NCBI GenBank assembly: GCA_015680685.1
Contig: MNCI01006555.1
Location: 812,215 to 876,214 of the forward strand
From: Gnetum montanum
Taxonomy: Eukaryota; Streptophyta; Gnetopsida; Gnetales; Gnetaceae
Length of the DNA: 64,000 nt
Direction: 5' to 3'
In this document: piece by piece, positions 13,501-24,790 of the stretch
Layout: each line of letters begins with the position of its first letter
Numbering within the stretch: position 1 is the stretch's first letter
Notes under the pieces: generated by a model
Told to the model about the DNA's origin: nothing
What the model saw: only the letters and a program-made list of their open reading frames with translations
Databases searched by the model: none
Position numbers and translations under genes: made by a program

Positions 13501-16400
13501 TGTGTGATCATAGATGGCACTGAAGAGACTATAGGGAGAAGAACCATCACAACCATGGTAGAAGCAGCTAAGAGGGGAAAGGGACCAGCAATCACAACAA
13601 CAATACTAAGAAGGTAAGGCAAAGACCCATTCCACAGGACCTCTTCAAGAGGAGCCCAAAGTGGAATCTATTAATTAGATTCTCACCATAGAAATAGGAT
13701 GGTCTATGCAAGACAAGGTACCAAGGCCAATGCCATCTATGATCACTGGCCTTTTCTCAACTTGAACATCATATGTTCAAAGTATCATTCTTTAGGAACT
13801 TAACTTTGGCCCCTTCTTGGACTTGGCACCAAAGGAGGTCAAGACATAACTGTAAGAATCTCCCATGTGATCCATCCTCACCTCTAATGAGGAGTGGTAT
13901 ATGGAAGAGAATTATCACTTCAGGAACAACCAATAGGGGGATGTGACCATGAAAATCAAGGACATCATTGTGTCCTATTCAATTGAGGCCATTACAGAGG
14001 TCCTTGAATTGCTTGACACTAGGGAAACCTTAGTAGAGATTCCTATACAAGTAGACCCCAATCAAAAAGGAATGGGTCCAACGATGCTATGGAGTGGACT
14101 TTAAGGAGTATAGTACACTCACCAAGGTAGAGAGGACCTAATTCAAAATTGCAACCTATCACCTAAACCCAATGGTGAGGCCAAGTAAGGTCACTACTTT
14201 CTCTACCCATGCATGTGTTACTCTAAGTAGAAAATTCCCTGTCAACCTCCTCCAACTCACCTTCCTAGAAATTGAAAATTAATTCAAAGGAAATGAGTGA
14301 GGGAAGAAGATTCTCCCCTTTTCATGCCTAATCAGAAAACTCTACAAAAGAGGAGGAATAGCCTGTTATGTGAATGACATGCTTCATCATGCTCTGGCCA
14401 CATCTTTGTAGGAGATGATGGTTCCCACCAAGCTACTTGAAGAGGAGCGGCCACCATCACCACCTACTAGAGAGATAATGTTGGAGACTTGTGCAATAAT
14501 GGAGCACATGAGGAAGCTCCATGAGCAACTCCTACAGCAATAGCAAGGAGAACCAAGTGGTGGATAGCCATCAATCTACTAGCTAGCATTAAGCCACCTC
14601 AACGAGGTCACCTAAACAAGTACCTAAATAGAAGAGATTGAACCATTATTTTCAACACAATGGATGCAAACACTTGCAAGATCAAATCCAAGCACTTGAG
14701 AAATGATGGTGTCCATCCTTGGACAATAGAAATTCCCAGAAATCTCAAGGAATGTCACTACTTTCTTGATGTGCCTGGAGGAGGATAAGGACGTGACTAT
14801 CCTAATGATGCAACATCATGAATAGGAAATAGTAGTGGAGGTGATGATCAATTAAGTAGAGGCTCTAAACACTCCTATAGTAGTTGTGCTAGACATTGCT
14901 GCACTCAGAGATGTGTAGGCATTCACAAGAGTAGAGAGTAGGAGGCTAAGCATAGCCCAACACGAGGAAGTGTTGGACTAACTAGTTAAAATTGGATAAC
15001 CACTTCCAGAGATCTTTGATCTTTCAGAAGGAATCATAGCTACCTAGTCAAAGTTGTTGGAGACCAAGGCTAAGCTCATCATTGCAAATGCCTAACTTGA
15101 GATAGCCATGATTGAAAATTGATGTTTGGCTACCAAAGTTATGGAATTGAGAGCCTACTTGGATAATCCTACCATTCTCAGCCAAGCCATTACATGGGAT
15201 GAAGCTTTTCTAAAAATTTAGAACAAAGTAAAAGAGGATGATAATGCAAAGGAGATGGTGGTCTTCAACATGTCCTTATCAAAGGATCTTTCCTTTAACA
15301 CTGGTAAGGACTTGTTGCAAGTTCTCAAGGAGAACCTAAGTCTAATGAGAGATATCCATTGCCTATGTAATGTTGAGAAGCAAAAAGACCAAATGGTTGA
15401 ATTTGTGAGATAGCAGTAGAAGTAACTTGCCAAGGTGAACATGGATCTAAGGAGGTTGGTAGTAGAGAACTGCAATCTCTCAGTGGAGAAAGTCCATGCA
15501 TTTTGCTAGAAAATGGCCATTGAGATAGCCACCTAGAAGAATAAGGCCCTAAAATTTGAACAAGTAAAAACTCATTTTAAGGACTAGGTTGGGCTCCTCA
15601 AGGAGGTAAACGAGAAAGAGATTTAGTTGGCCAAGGCAAAGATGAATGAGGCCCTCTAACAACTCTAGCAAAGGAGCAATATATGGCAACCAATCTTTGA
15701 TGAATTGAATGCCTACAACAAAGTGGAGATCCACCTTAAGGAGTTGCAAATTGAGGATATGACAGAGCACATGGAGCTTTCCAACCTTCATTATAAAACC
15801 TTAATGATGCTGACAGCTGGAGGGCTAGGGTTGGAGTTAGAGAAGTAGGTGGCCAGCTCGCACCTCCTTTATGAGGCTAAGTTCAAGCATCACAAAGACA
15901 CCAAAAAAAGTTGGAAATAGCTAATACAAAGCTTGAAGTTCTCAAGAACTAATTTATAGACCAAGGATTGGTTGTTGAGAACTTGACCAAAAGGATGAAT
16001 GATTACCATGAACTATAGAACCTTGTCAATACATTTAACATTGAATGTAAACAATTTGCAACGTGGTTTGTCAATGTTAAGGAGTTGTTCCTAGTAATGC
16101 CCTATCTATGAGACATCCATGTACTAGCCCACATTGGCGAAGCTACATGAACTATGTATGACTCATGGAGTAAGGAGGAGAAGATGAAGGCATTGTTAGA
16201 TGCCTTTTGCCTTCCACCCGATGCAGCAACTATAGCAAGATAGCTGCAACCACTACCACCAAAAGTGCTAAAGGTTGGAGAAGGTCCTTCAGCACCCTAG
16301 GATCCTTCAGCACCCTAGGATCCTTCACCTCCTAGCACTATTTAATCTCCTCTTTGTCTTTGGCCACTAGAGGCTTCTAGCTATCCATTTTTGTAAGGGT
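13500..16400 (+). pseudogene. Extra ORF downstream of integrase in element A (globular + coiled coil), decayed
   Basis: One broken plus-strand reading with protein-like stretches: ELNFGPFLDLAPKEVK (about 13800), EEWYMEENYHF (13890), KVTTFSTHACVTLSRKFPVNL (14200, interrupted here for length), ILPFSCLIRKLYKRGGIA (14310-14360), MVPTKLLEEERPPSPPTREI (14420), then a long Lys/Glu/Leu-rich part (15000-16100) likely to form a coiled coil, and a proline-rich tail near 16240-16340. Athila elements usually carry an ORF at this place (env-like or unknown). The globular part loosely resembles the putative plant transposon protein domain often found in such ORFs; I cannot confirm that without a profile search. 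Many stops. Confidence 0.5.
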
Positions 16401-16570
16401 GTTCAATTTTATTATCCTAAACTTCCATTGTTGTAATTATTGTAATTCTGTATAATCTAACACTTAGATTCAATCAATAGAGTCAGTTAGTCTATGATTT
16501 CATACCTTTCCAATTTTGTAAGAAGCTTGATCATACTTTTGTTCACTCAAGAATGAGTTTTCATTCAATT

Positions 16571-16579
16571 ATGGGGGTA
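16571..16579 (+). other. Polypurine tract of element A
   Basis: A short G-run (ATGGGGGTA) directly abuts the 3' LTR start TGATAAATCAC at 16580, the position where plus-strand DNA synthesis would be primed. Confidence 0.55.
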
Positions 16580-16974
16580 TGATAAATCACTCGATGGGCT
16601 ACGTTGATGTAGCCTTGTCGATGTATCCTAGTCAATGCATGGTTAGATGTATCAACATAGTGTTTTTCTTTGCCTATATAAATGTGTGTACCCATCACAT
16701 TTATGGCACATTAAGTCCATAGCATAGCAAAGCTCTTGCAATTTTCCTAGTCTAAAGTTAGAATATTTTCTAAGTACGTGCAGTAGGATCTCAAGGATTG
16801 TACAATTCTTTGTTCAAGTATCTTGTACTTGAACACATTAATATGACTAGCAATAAAGATGAGATTGTTGGCATTTCTTATAGCACTTGGAATAGATTAA
16901 TGTTTCCTTTTATGCATTTATTTACTTATGCATTTTTGCTTTAATGTCCTTGATTAATTAATATAGTTACTAAC
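16580..16974 (+). repeat. 3' LTR of element A, left part
   Basis: Starts TGATAAATCAC and contains a TATA-like box TATATAAAT at 16675-16683. It aligns with the 5' LTR until 16974, where element G was inserted. The last five bases (CTAAC, 16970-16974) are the left copy of the target duplication. The LTR resumes at 24330. Confidence 0.8.
16970..16974 (+). repeat. Left target-site duplication of element G (CTAAC)
   Basis: CTAAC here and at 24330-24334 flank element G exactly. The undisturbed 5' LTR of A reads TTAATAACAAATG at this place (about 4719-4731), so the sequence joins cleanly after removal of G and one CTAAC. Confidence 0.85.
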
Positions 16975-17974
16975 TAATGAGACATGATTCGCATGAGCCG
17001 CAATATCGCATCCTATGCGATATCGTGTATGCAATATCATGGTCCACCGCCATATCTATAAATAAGAGGTGGCTCTCCCTTGTTTCTCCATCCTGAGTTA
17101 GAAGTAGGGAAACTCTAGTAGTTTGATCACTCCAGAGATAGAATATTTTCCATGTGCTTGCAATAGGAGTCCTAAAGTGAACGGATCTTTATTCAAGCAA
17201 CATTGTACCTGAACACAAGTTATGTACGGCAATAAAGACGAATTTTCTAGATAAACCTTGCAGTGCATGGAATAGGATTTTATTTATTATTTTCTCTCTC
17301 ACCCTGCGGTATGAGTATGACTTGATTACGAGCATCTAAGGATGTGTACGGATAGTCAAGGAATCAGCTACTTATCGCAACGTGGTATGAGTACGACTTG
17401 ATTACGAGCATCTAGTGTGACTACTTGGTAACCCAAAGGCATATTCAAGATCTACGCTTGGTAATCCCAGTGGTAGTTGTGCACAAAGATGTGTACGATT
17501 AGTCAAGGAATCAACTACTCATCGCACTTAGGCTAGATTAGATTCTCTCAACCCTTTCCTTCTAGTTAAGTGCCTCAGTACGACCACTTCAAGCACGTGC
17601 GTTACACGTGATGATCCCAGCAATGATTAGCATTTGGTAGCTGCGGTTGCATCGATTCAGGGTGTGTATGGTAAGTGGGAATGGATGTTGACGCTAGGTA
17701 GTTTAGACTTAGTTCATTAGTTAGAGTTAGTTAGTTTCTTAACCCTTCACCTCGATAGCATAGGAGAAAAACATAAAAAGATATAAAAATCATATATCTG
17801 GAACTTACTTAACCATACACCGTGACAACTACAAGTAAGTTTGGGAAGACAACGAATGATTAACCCTAAGTGTTCCATGGGGTGTGTAAGCACTTAGTCT
17901 ACAGAGTTTGACCAGATCGCGTGTGCTATGCTCGTTTCGTATGGTTGAGTCTACGGGTACCTCGCCACTCATCA
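16975..17974 (+). repeat. 5' LTR of element G
   Basis: Exactly 1000 bp between the CTAAC duplication and the primer site. It carries a TATA box (TATAAATA, 17057-17064). An internal duplication is visible: a 31-bp unit at 17308-17338 recurs at 17384-17414, and a 39-bp unit at 17341-17379 recurs at 17488-17526. Its last 529 bp align without gaps to 23801-24329. Confidence 0.9.
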
Positions 17975-17975
17975 T

Positions 17976-17993
17976 TGGCGCTGTTGTCAGGGA
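17976..17993 (+). other. Primer binding site of element G (tRNA-Asp type)
   Basis: TGGCGCTGTTGTCAGGGA, one base after the LTR, matches the tRNA-Asp complement TGGCGCCGTTGCCGGGGA at 15 of 18 bases; all three differences are transitions. Confidence 0.8.
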
Positions 17994-18121
17994 CTAAGTG
18001 TTTGTGCACTGAATAGAACATAAAGGATATCACTCACATCATTGGGAGCCTAAAAAAACCTTTAGGTTAATTAATTAAACAAGAATTTATATAACGGTAA
18101 TTAGCACACCGATAAGACACT

Positions 18122-20560
18122 ATGTCTTCTTCTTCTTCTCATAAGAGCAACTCACCACCTAAGGACCATACACAAGACAGTCGGCAACATAAAACACATA
18201 GCCGAAATCAGCCAAGTCCTAAACAATACAAGTTAGTTTATACTCATCCCGATGAGTATATTCCAAACTTTACCTTTGTCCTCCATCAAGACGAACAACT
18301 GCGATGGAGAGATTTTCAAGGTAACATAGTGTTACCCCCAGATCATGTAGTTCCAACCATGCTTCTCCATGCCTTGGCACAGATTGGCATGACAGAATTA
18401 TACGCTAAATAGGTTGCAAAAGATTTTGACTCAAGGGATTATTATCCCATAGAAGCACAACGTATGAGGGACTCAAGGTAGGAGAGCCAACATACACTGT
18501 TGAAGGACAAAGGCCTGCACATCCTTAGCGAAACTAGAGATGGTGAACCACTTATAACTGGTTCGTTATCAAGAGATGTTCCTCCTCTTAATGAAAGTGA
18601 GGAGGTAGGGTATCAGAACCTATGATTAACGATACATATCCCTGGTTCTGATGCCTGTGAACATCAATTGTTCACAGAAGGAACAACACATGACAAGGAC
18701 AGGCACTTAGATTGTCACCACGATCAGGGCTGTAGCAGCCGAAGAGAAGACAAGAAACATCATCATTGCGATGGTTCCCCTTCTTCACATCACTCACCCT
18801 CTCCTTCCACATCTAGGCATAACCATCATGAACACAATGGAGAGGATAAGAGTAGACAAAATGAGAGACCTTGATGAGAAAGTTGAGAGAGAGGACAAGG
18901 GCAAGGATGTAGGGAAAGTAGGGAACGACAAAAACATCATAGGCGTCATGAAAGAGATGATCATGACGAGCCCCTACTTGCAACCCAAAGTATGCTTGAC
19001 ATAACGGAGGCTGTTAGAATTCCCACAAGGCATTTAAAAGATAGTCGAATCAAATGCTTAGATATGAACAACATCCCACGATTTGAAGGGGGATACAACG
19101 CTGATCCACAACATCATTTACAAGCATTCCATGATGCCTGTGCCTTGCAGAATATAGAAAATGAGTGGCAAAAACTTAAGTTGTTCCCAAGGTCACTCAC
19201 CAAGGAAGCAGAGAGCTGGTACTAGTCCTTAGAACCGGAAACCATCAGGATGTGGAGTATGATGCTAGAACTGTTCAACGATAAGTATTAGACGTACTCC
19301 AGAGTGTCCAATTTATGTAAGCAGATCCAAGGCTGGAAGCAAGGTACTCATGAACCCTTGGATGCTGCCATGGCCCGCTACTACACATTGTTACATCGTT
19401 TCTCGGGCCATGGTTACGCTCAGCGGGATCAACTTCACCACATCGTGGATGGGATAAGGCATGAAACTAGAAGAACCCTTAGGACTTATGCCCAAGGGAG
19501 ACTCTCACAACTTAGAGCCCATGAAGTACATATCTTGTTGGAACAAGTAGCAAAAGAAGAAGGTGAGCTACGAAAAAGGGAAAGTGTGGAAGAATATAAC
19601 CGTGATCCCTATCTTTGAAAGAAGGGAGTGAAATTTTGTGATGAAGAGGATGAGTCACCAATCGAAGAGTTGGTGAACAGAAAGACCTTACCACTTCAAA
19701 AGCTCATAACAGAAATAGTGGCTAAGGTAGACGACGTATGGAGTTCCTTAGACTCTAAAATTGAAACTTTCTTAAAACTTGTAGAAGAGTCTAAGGTAGA
19801 ATAAAGTAGTGACAAAGGTAAGACAAGGTAGAGAAATTTAGGCCCTACACATAACAAGGGTAAGGGGAAAATCACTAACTCCGATGTGGTTGTGGATTCA
19901 TATACAAATGATGACAGTGGATGTGAGATCTGCCATTATGATCATCCCAAGGGATGTTGTCCAATCATCTCACATCTACAGGAATCTGGGGTGTATGCAC
20001 TAAATCTGAGACTTAACCAACGGCAAACACCCTGTAGGTTACCTTATCCCCAAGGTAACCCAAGGCAGCTCTACCAACCATTAACGTATTATCCAAGTGG
20101 AATTCCACCACAACCCATCGGATAGCATCAGCAGTGGCAATACCCACAGTCATGGGGGATGCCATCGCCAAAACTGCAGTACCCTTACCAGCAGCCTGAC
20201 CCTTATGGATATTATGTGCAGCAGCCAATTTCTCCAAGTGACTCTATGAGTCACACAACTCCCCACTGTTACTACCAAGTTCGGGAGTACTTCAGAACAA
20301 CTCCTTCTCCTCCAGGAGACACTCCATACCCACACCATCCTCCAAATCCACTCGCAGCTCTTCCACAAGTAGTTCCCATAACACCTCCTACTCCAACAAT
20401 GCAAGGGGAACTTCCTACTCAACCATAGCAACGTCACACTGCGAGAGCTGTAAATATTTAACCTGCTATTGGTTCTGACAACTGTAAAAAGAGAAGATCC
20501 TTCTTCAGAACCAAAAGCCCAGACAAACTCTCGCAACAACAAGCGGTTGAGCCCATGTAC
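18122..20560 (+). pseudogene. gag pseudogene of element G
   Basis: Starts MSSSSSHKSNSPPKD at 18122 and stays open for 96 residues; later frames continue it. Blocks in order: N-terminal region (YTHPDEYIPNF, LHQDEQLRW), a His/Asp/Ser-rich block (18668-18960), the capsid-like core (18992-19618: IPRFEGGYNADPQHHLQAF, HDACALQNIENEWQKLKLF, LDAAMARYYTLLHRFSGHGY), and a Cys/His motif CEICHYDHPKGCCPI at about 19925-19970. The Pro/Gln/Tyr-rich tail (20000-20430) is a spacer. About ten in-frame stops occur, mostly TAG. This is the best preserved gag of its family here and serves as reference for A, B and C. Confidence 0.85.
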
Positions 20561-20599
20561 ACTCCTCCACCATCTAACACTTCGGAGCACCCTTCAGTC

Positions 20600-21300
20600 C
20601 AACAAAGCTTAACGCATGCGGTTATGTTAACACATATCGTAACTGACTGGATTAAGGTAGGCCACCTTCCCAGGAAACTAACTGACCTTGGGAGTCCCTT
20701 AATCTACCTTCAAGTCACCAGAAATGAGCCACATAGGGCTCTTCTTGACTCAAGTTCCAAAGTCAATTTAATATCATAAGAAATGTATCAAGCTTGGAAC
20801 CTGCCCCAACTTAAGAAGAGCAACATTCAACTAGAGCTGGCAGACTAGTCCATCACCATTCCCTTGGGATTGGTGGAGGACATCATTACCACTAAGTGTG
20901 GTTGGTCTTACCCAACTGATTTCCTGGTGATTGAAGTCAACAACAACGAAGGGGCTTCCCAATTATAATGGGAAGGGCATGGCTTAGTATAGTGGATGCA
21001 TGCCTTAGGATCCACGATCTTTCCTTGGAAATTTCTAAGATAAATATTTACGAAAAGATCGAGAAGAGGAAAGTTCCATGCATCACATACCGTGATTCAT
21101 CGGGTGATGACATGGAGGAAATGCCTCGATGTAACAGGTTTGCCCTTGAAACTTTGCAACAAAGATGCCTGTATGTAGCAACCACACAACCAATAGTAGA
21201 CATCCCGTGGTTGACAGCTACTCGAAGGAGCAACCAAATATGCATGGAATGAACTGAGGAAACCCATGCCCATAACGAAAGCATATATACATTGGAATAT
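20600..21300 (+). pseudogene. Aspartic protease remnant of element G
   Basis: Reads HAVMLTHIVTDWIKVGHLP, then ALLDSSSKVNLIS near 20735-20775, where the catalytic D-[ST]-G triad has become D-S-S, then IQLELAD and MGRAWLSIVDACLRI (20968). Stops at about 20777 and 20848 and a frameshift near 20955 break it. Downstream there is no RT; the frame ends shortly before the 3' spacer. Confidence 0.75.
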
Positions 21301-21463
21301 GAGCGTCGCCAACTTTCACCCCTTAATCTAAGATCATCAATTGGGAGAAGTTGGGCACTTCTTAGAAATTCAAACAAGTGCTCATTATTTCGGATCTCTC
21401 CCTTTCCACTCAGTCATGGGGGAGATGGCCACCTATGCTAATCATATGGGGCCCTCAGTTCTT

Positions 21464-21600
21464 TTTAAGTTTTTGTTTTACACATTTTTGTTTTATGCAT
21501 TTTTGTTTTACAACGTTTTTGTTTTACAAGTTTTTGTCTTACACATTTTTGTTTTACATATTTTTGTCTTAAACATTTTTGTTTTACAAATTTCTTTAAC
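21464..21600 (+). repeat. Tandem T-rich repeat (about 15-17 bp unit)
   Basis: Successive copies of a unit like TTTTGTTTTACACATT, with variants ATGCA, CAACG, CAAGT and CATAT in the middle. It gives a short Phe/Val/Leu-repeat frame that is not a gene. Confidence 0.8.
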
Positions 21601-21677
21601 TTTTCTTGTTTTGTTTTACAACTTTCTTTAACTCTTCTTGTTTTTATTTTACAACATCGTTATACTTTTCCATTTTT

Positions 21678-21703
21678 TGTGTGTGTGTGTGTGTGTGTGT
21701 GTG
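21678..21703 (+). repeat. TG dinucleotide microsatellite (13 units)
   Basis: A perfect run of TG repeats after a T6 stretch, inside the 3' spacer of element G. Confidence 0.95.
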
Positions 21704-23144
21704 ACCCATCCTATAAGTTTGTCATCCAATAAGTGTTCTGCACGATGGTATGAACTATTTTTCATTGATTGCTAATGTTTGGTTTTTACCTTTAAGTCAC
21801 AATGTTGATACCAAGGTATGTTTCTTTTGATATGGTAGGCAATGAGTTCACTTCATCCATCCATCCACTAGTTTCTATGGTCTCTCTCGGCTTGGAAATG
21901 TACAATCCCTTTCATAATAAGAACTTTAACGAATCGGTGATTGAGCATTTCTCAAACTAAGGAAGGACTCAAGGTTTGAAAAGGGTATGACTTCAAGGGA
22001 ACTTGATGCTTTTGTGTTGGCCATTCTCTTGGGTGCTTGGATGTTTTCTTTTTGAGTTGTCTCGCTGTTCCGCTGTTACCCCAATTAGCGGAAGCTGAGA
22101 CAATAAAAATAAAAAGTCTTTGCATGGTGTGGTTCTCACACATAAAAACACAAAACATAAAAAAAAACCAACAAAACAACTAAGTGAAAATTCAAAGCAC
22201 ACCCCTTAGATGAAATAAACTTGGGCTACAAGCATTGGTTATGAAACCAAAAGTGTTCCCTCTAACTAAGGCCCTTCTCGCTTCCCATTCTCTCCTTTGT
22301 TTCGTCGGACTGGTGGTGACTCTTGGGGAAGGCATCCTTGTTATCCAAGTGGATGATTTAGCCGAATGCATTGATGCGAAGTCACTGAATGTGGTTGGTT
22401 TGAGGCTAGACTTGGAATGGAATTTGCTAAGTCACATTAATCATGAAACACACAAGGGGTTGTACACCACCCAGTTCTTGGGATTCCATTCCATTCTCTT
22501 CTCTCCATCCTTCTCTCCATTATTCACCTCATTGCCGATTGTATCATTAGTGTATATTTTGGTAGATACATTGTTTTCTTTTTGGTAAATTCTTGCGGTG
22601 AAGACTTTAACTCTTGTTCCAATTGACATTCCCGGAGCCTACGGACTCTTTGAATGTGGGTTTGTCAAGGCATTAAGGACATGAGCCTACTTTGGGGAGG
22701 ACCCACTAACATTCCTATTTGGGGCATTAGTTAAATTCTTTCCCTTAACATTTTGCAATTAATTTTATTTTGTTCATTTCCATCTTGAAATCCATTTCGT
22801 CGATACCATAGTTGTCCCTTTTTATCTATCTTTCTTACTCCTTTTCTTTCTCCATTCTAATGCTACCAGAGGTTTGCGATTAGTCATAGGGGTACGGGGC
22901 CCGATTTTTTCGATTTTCTCTTAGCCCCGAATTTTTTCAATTTTTTCCTAACCCCTACATCTTCGGTAGTCATCATTACTATATCTCCTGATCCATATTA
23001 GCCATACCACAACCTAGCCAATGAACTTACACCGATGCAAGGTATCAATTACATGATGATTCATTTACCCTTGCTAATATATGATTGTGTTGTGTGTGCA
23101 GATGGTGATCATACAACAACGGATTGGATTTGGAGCAAACACTT

Positions 23145-23800
23145 NNNNNNNNNNNNNNNNNNNNNNNNNNNNNNNNNNNNNNNNNNNNNNNNNNNNNNNN
23201 NNNNNNNNNNNNNNNNNNNNNNNNNNNNNNNNNNNNNNNNNNNNNNNNNNNNNNNNNNNNNNNNNNNNNNNNNNNNNNNNNNNNNNNNNNNNNNNNNNNN
23301 NNNNNNNNNNNNNNNNNNNNNNNNNNNNNNNNNNNNNNNNNNNNNNNNNNNNNNNNNNNNNNNNNNNNNNNNNNNNNNNNNNNNNNNNNNNNNNNNNNNN
23401 NNNNNNNNNNNNNNNNNNNNNNNNNNNNNNNNNNNNNNNNNNNNNNNNNNNNNNNNNNNNNNNNNNNNNNNNNNNNNNNNNNNNNNNNNNNNNNNNNNNN
23501 NNNNNNNNNNNNNNNNNNNNNNNNNNNNNNNNNNNNNNNNNNNNNNNNNNNNNNNNNNNNNNNNNNNNNNNNNNNNNNNNNNNNNNNNNNNNNNNNNNNN
23601 NNNNNNNNNNNNNNNNNNNNNNNNNNNNNNNNNNNNNNNNNNNNNNNNNNNNNNNNNNNNNNNNNNNNNNNNNNNNNNNNNNNNNNNNNNNNNNNNNNNN
23701 NNNNNNNNNNNNNNNNNNNNNNNNNNNNNNNNNNNNNNNNNNNNNNNNNNNNNNNNNNNNNNNNNNNNNNNNNNNNNNNNNNNNNNNNNNNNNNNNNNNN
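23145..23800. other. Assembly gap (656 N)
   Basis: All bases are N. Reading frames across it are meaningless. The gap hides the end of element G's internal region and the first part of its 3' LTR, which by comparison with the 1000-bp 5' LTR should begin near 23330. Confidence 0.99.
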
Positions 23801-24329
23801 CAGGATCTGCGCTTGGTAATCCCAATGGTAGTCGTGCACAAAGATGTGTACGGTTAGTCAAGGAATCGGCTACTCATCGCACTTAGGCTAGATTAGGTTC
23901 TTTCAATCCTTTCCTCCTAGTTAAGTGCCTTAGTACAACCACTTCGAGCATGTGCATTACGTGCGGTGATCCCAGCAACGATTAGCGTTTGGTAGCCGCA
24001 GTTGCATCGATTTAGGGTGTGTACGGTAAGTGGGAATAGATGCTAATGTTAAGTAGTTTAGACTTAGTTCATTAGTTAGGGTTAGTTAGTTTCTCAACCC
24101 TTCACCTTGATAGCATAGGAGAAAAACATAAAAAGATATAAAAATCATATACCTCGGACTTACTTAACCATACACCATGACAACTACAAGTAAGTCTGGG
24201 AAGACAACGAATGATTAACCCCAAGTGTTCCATGGGGCATATAGGCACTTAGTCTACGAAGTTCGACTGGATTGCGCGTGCTACACTCGTTTCGTATGGT
24301 TGAGTGTAGGGGTACCTTGCCACTCATCA
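23801..24329 (+). repeat. 3' LTR of element G (right 529 bp)
   Basis: Aligns without indels to 17446-17974 of the 5' LTR. I count about 57 substitutions, all but about three of them transitions. Ends CACTCATCA, followed by the target duplication CTAAC. Confidence 0.9.
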
Positions 24330-24790
24330 CTAACAAATGCATAAGTATGACCACTTTGAACATACCACTTAACACTTGGTAATCCTAGTAGTGGCTATTT
24401 GGTACATCTAGTAATCAACACTTAGTAACCTAGTAGTGTTAAAGGAAGTTCAGGATGCAAGCAAAAAGTGGGCTTAGATGCTTATGTTAGGATAGTTGGA
24501 TTAGGACACTAGATAGTTAAATATTTAATCATTAATTAATCCTCTCTTTATTCCACACTTAGACTAAATAAAATATAATATAAATCAATAAAAGTTATGT
24601 GCCTTGGCTTACACTTAATAATACACTTGCACTTACAGAAGTGAAGCTAAGAAGACCATGATCACATCTCTAAGTCACTACCTTTGCCTATTGTGCATTT
24701 AGAAGCTAAAGTCCATGGAATTTGATCAGATCGCTAGTATAATGCTTGTGATTCACATGGTTGGGCATAGGGACTACTTGTTGCTCATTA
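24330..24790 (+). repeat. 3' LTR of element A, right part
   Basis: Begins with the second CTAAC target copy (24330-24334) and continues the alignment to the 5' LTR of A from AAATGCATAAGTA to the end (…GCTCATTA, the family's TCATCA with one transition). Together with 16580-16974 it makes an LTR of about 850 bp. Confidence 0.8.

Larger units (their letters stand above)
21400..23144 (+). other. 3' spacer of element G
   Basis: No gene seen. Homologous to 11580-12780 of element A, so it belongs to the element. It contains a T-rich short repeat (21464-21600) and a TG microsatellite, and near 22895-22965 a tandem of two C/T-rich segments around GATTTTTTCGATTTT and GAATTTTTTCAATTTT. It runs into the N gap before the 3' LTR. 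Confidence 0.6.
16975..24329 (+). mobile_element. Element G: nested, pol-less Athila-like retrotransposon
   Basis: A complete insertion of about 7.36 kb (counting the N gap) with two LTRs, a primer site, gag, protease and 3' spacer, flanked by CTAAC duplications inside the 3' LTR of element A. LTR ends form TAATGA…TCATCA, i.e. an inverted TGATGA/TCATCA with one G-to-A change. RT, RNase H and integrase are absent: the protease block ends near 21380 and runs straight into the 3' spacer at about 21400. It is therefore a non-autonomous copy or a deleted one, which would have needed enzymes from a relative such as A. Confidence 0.9.
4356..24790 (+). mobile_element. Element A: Athila-like Ty3/gypsy retrotransposon, split by element G
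   Basis: Plus-strand element with 5' LTR, tRNA-Asp-like primer site, gag, protease, RT, RNase H, integrase, a long 3' region with an extra ORF, a short G-rich PPT and a 3' LTR. The 3' LTR is interrupted at 16974/24330 by element G. Domain order protease-RT-RNase H-integrase is that of Ty3/gypsy. The RNase H tail (GTKNVVAND) and an ORF downstream of integrase fit the Athila lineage. Without G it is about 13 kb. Its two LTRs differ by roughly 15% by eye, more than those of G, consistent with A being older. No matching 5-bp flanks were found, so the 5' end may be truncated or rearranged. Confidence 0.75.

Noticed and set aside
21341-21631. Hydrophobic Phe/Val/Leu-repeat frame as a membrane protein
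   Set aside because: Translation of a T-rich tandem repeat in the 3' spacer of element G; no conserved counterpart in element A.
23035-23886. Long frames (230-283 residues) on both strands
   Set aside because: They exist only because they run through the 656-N gap.
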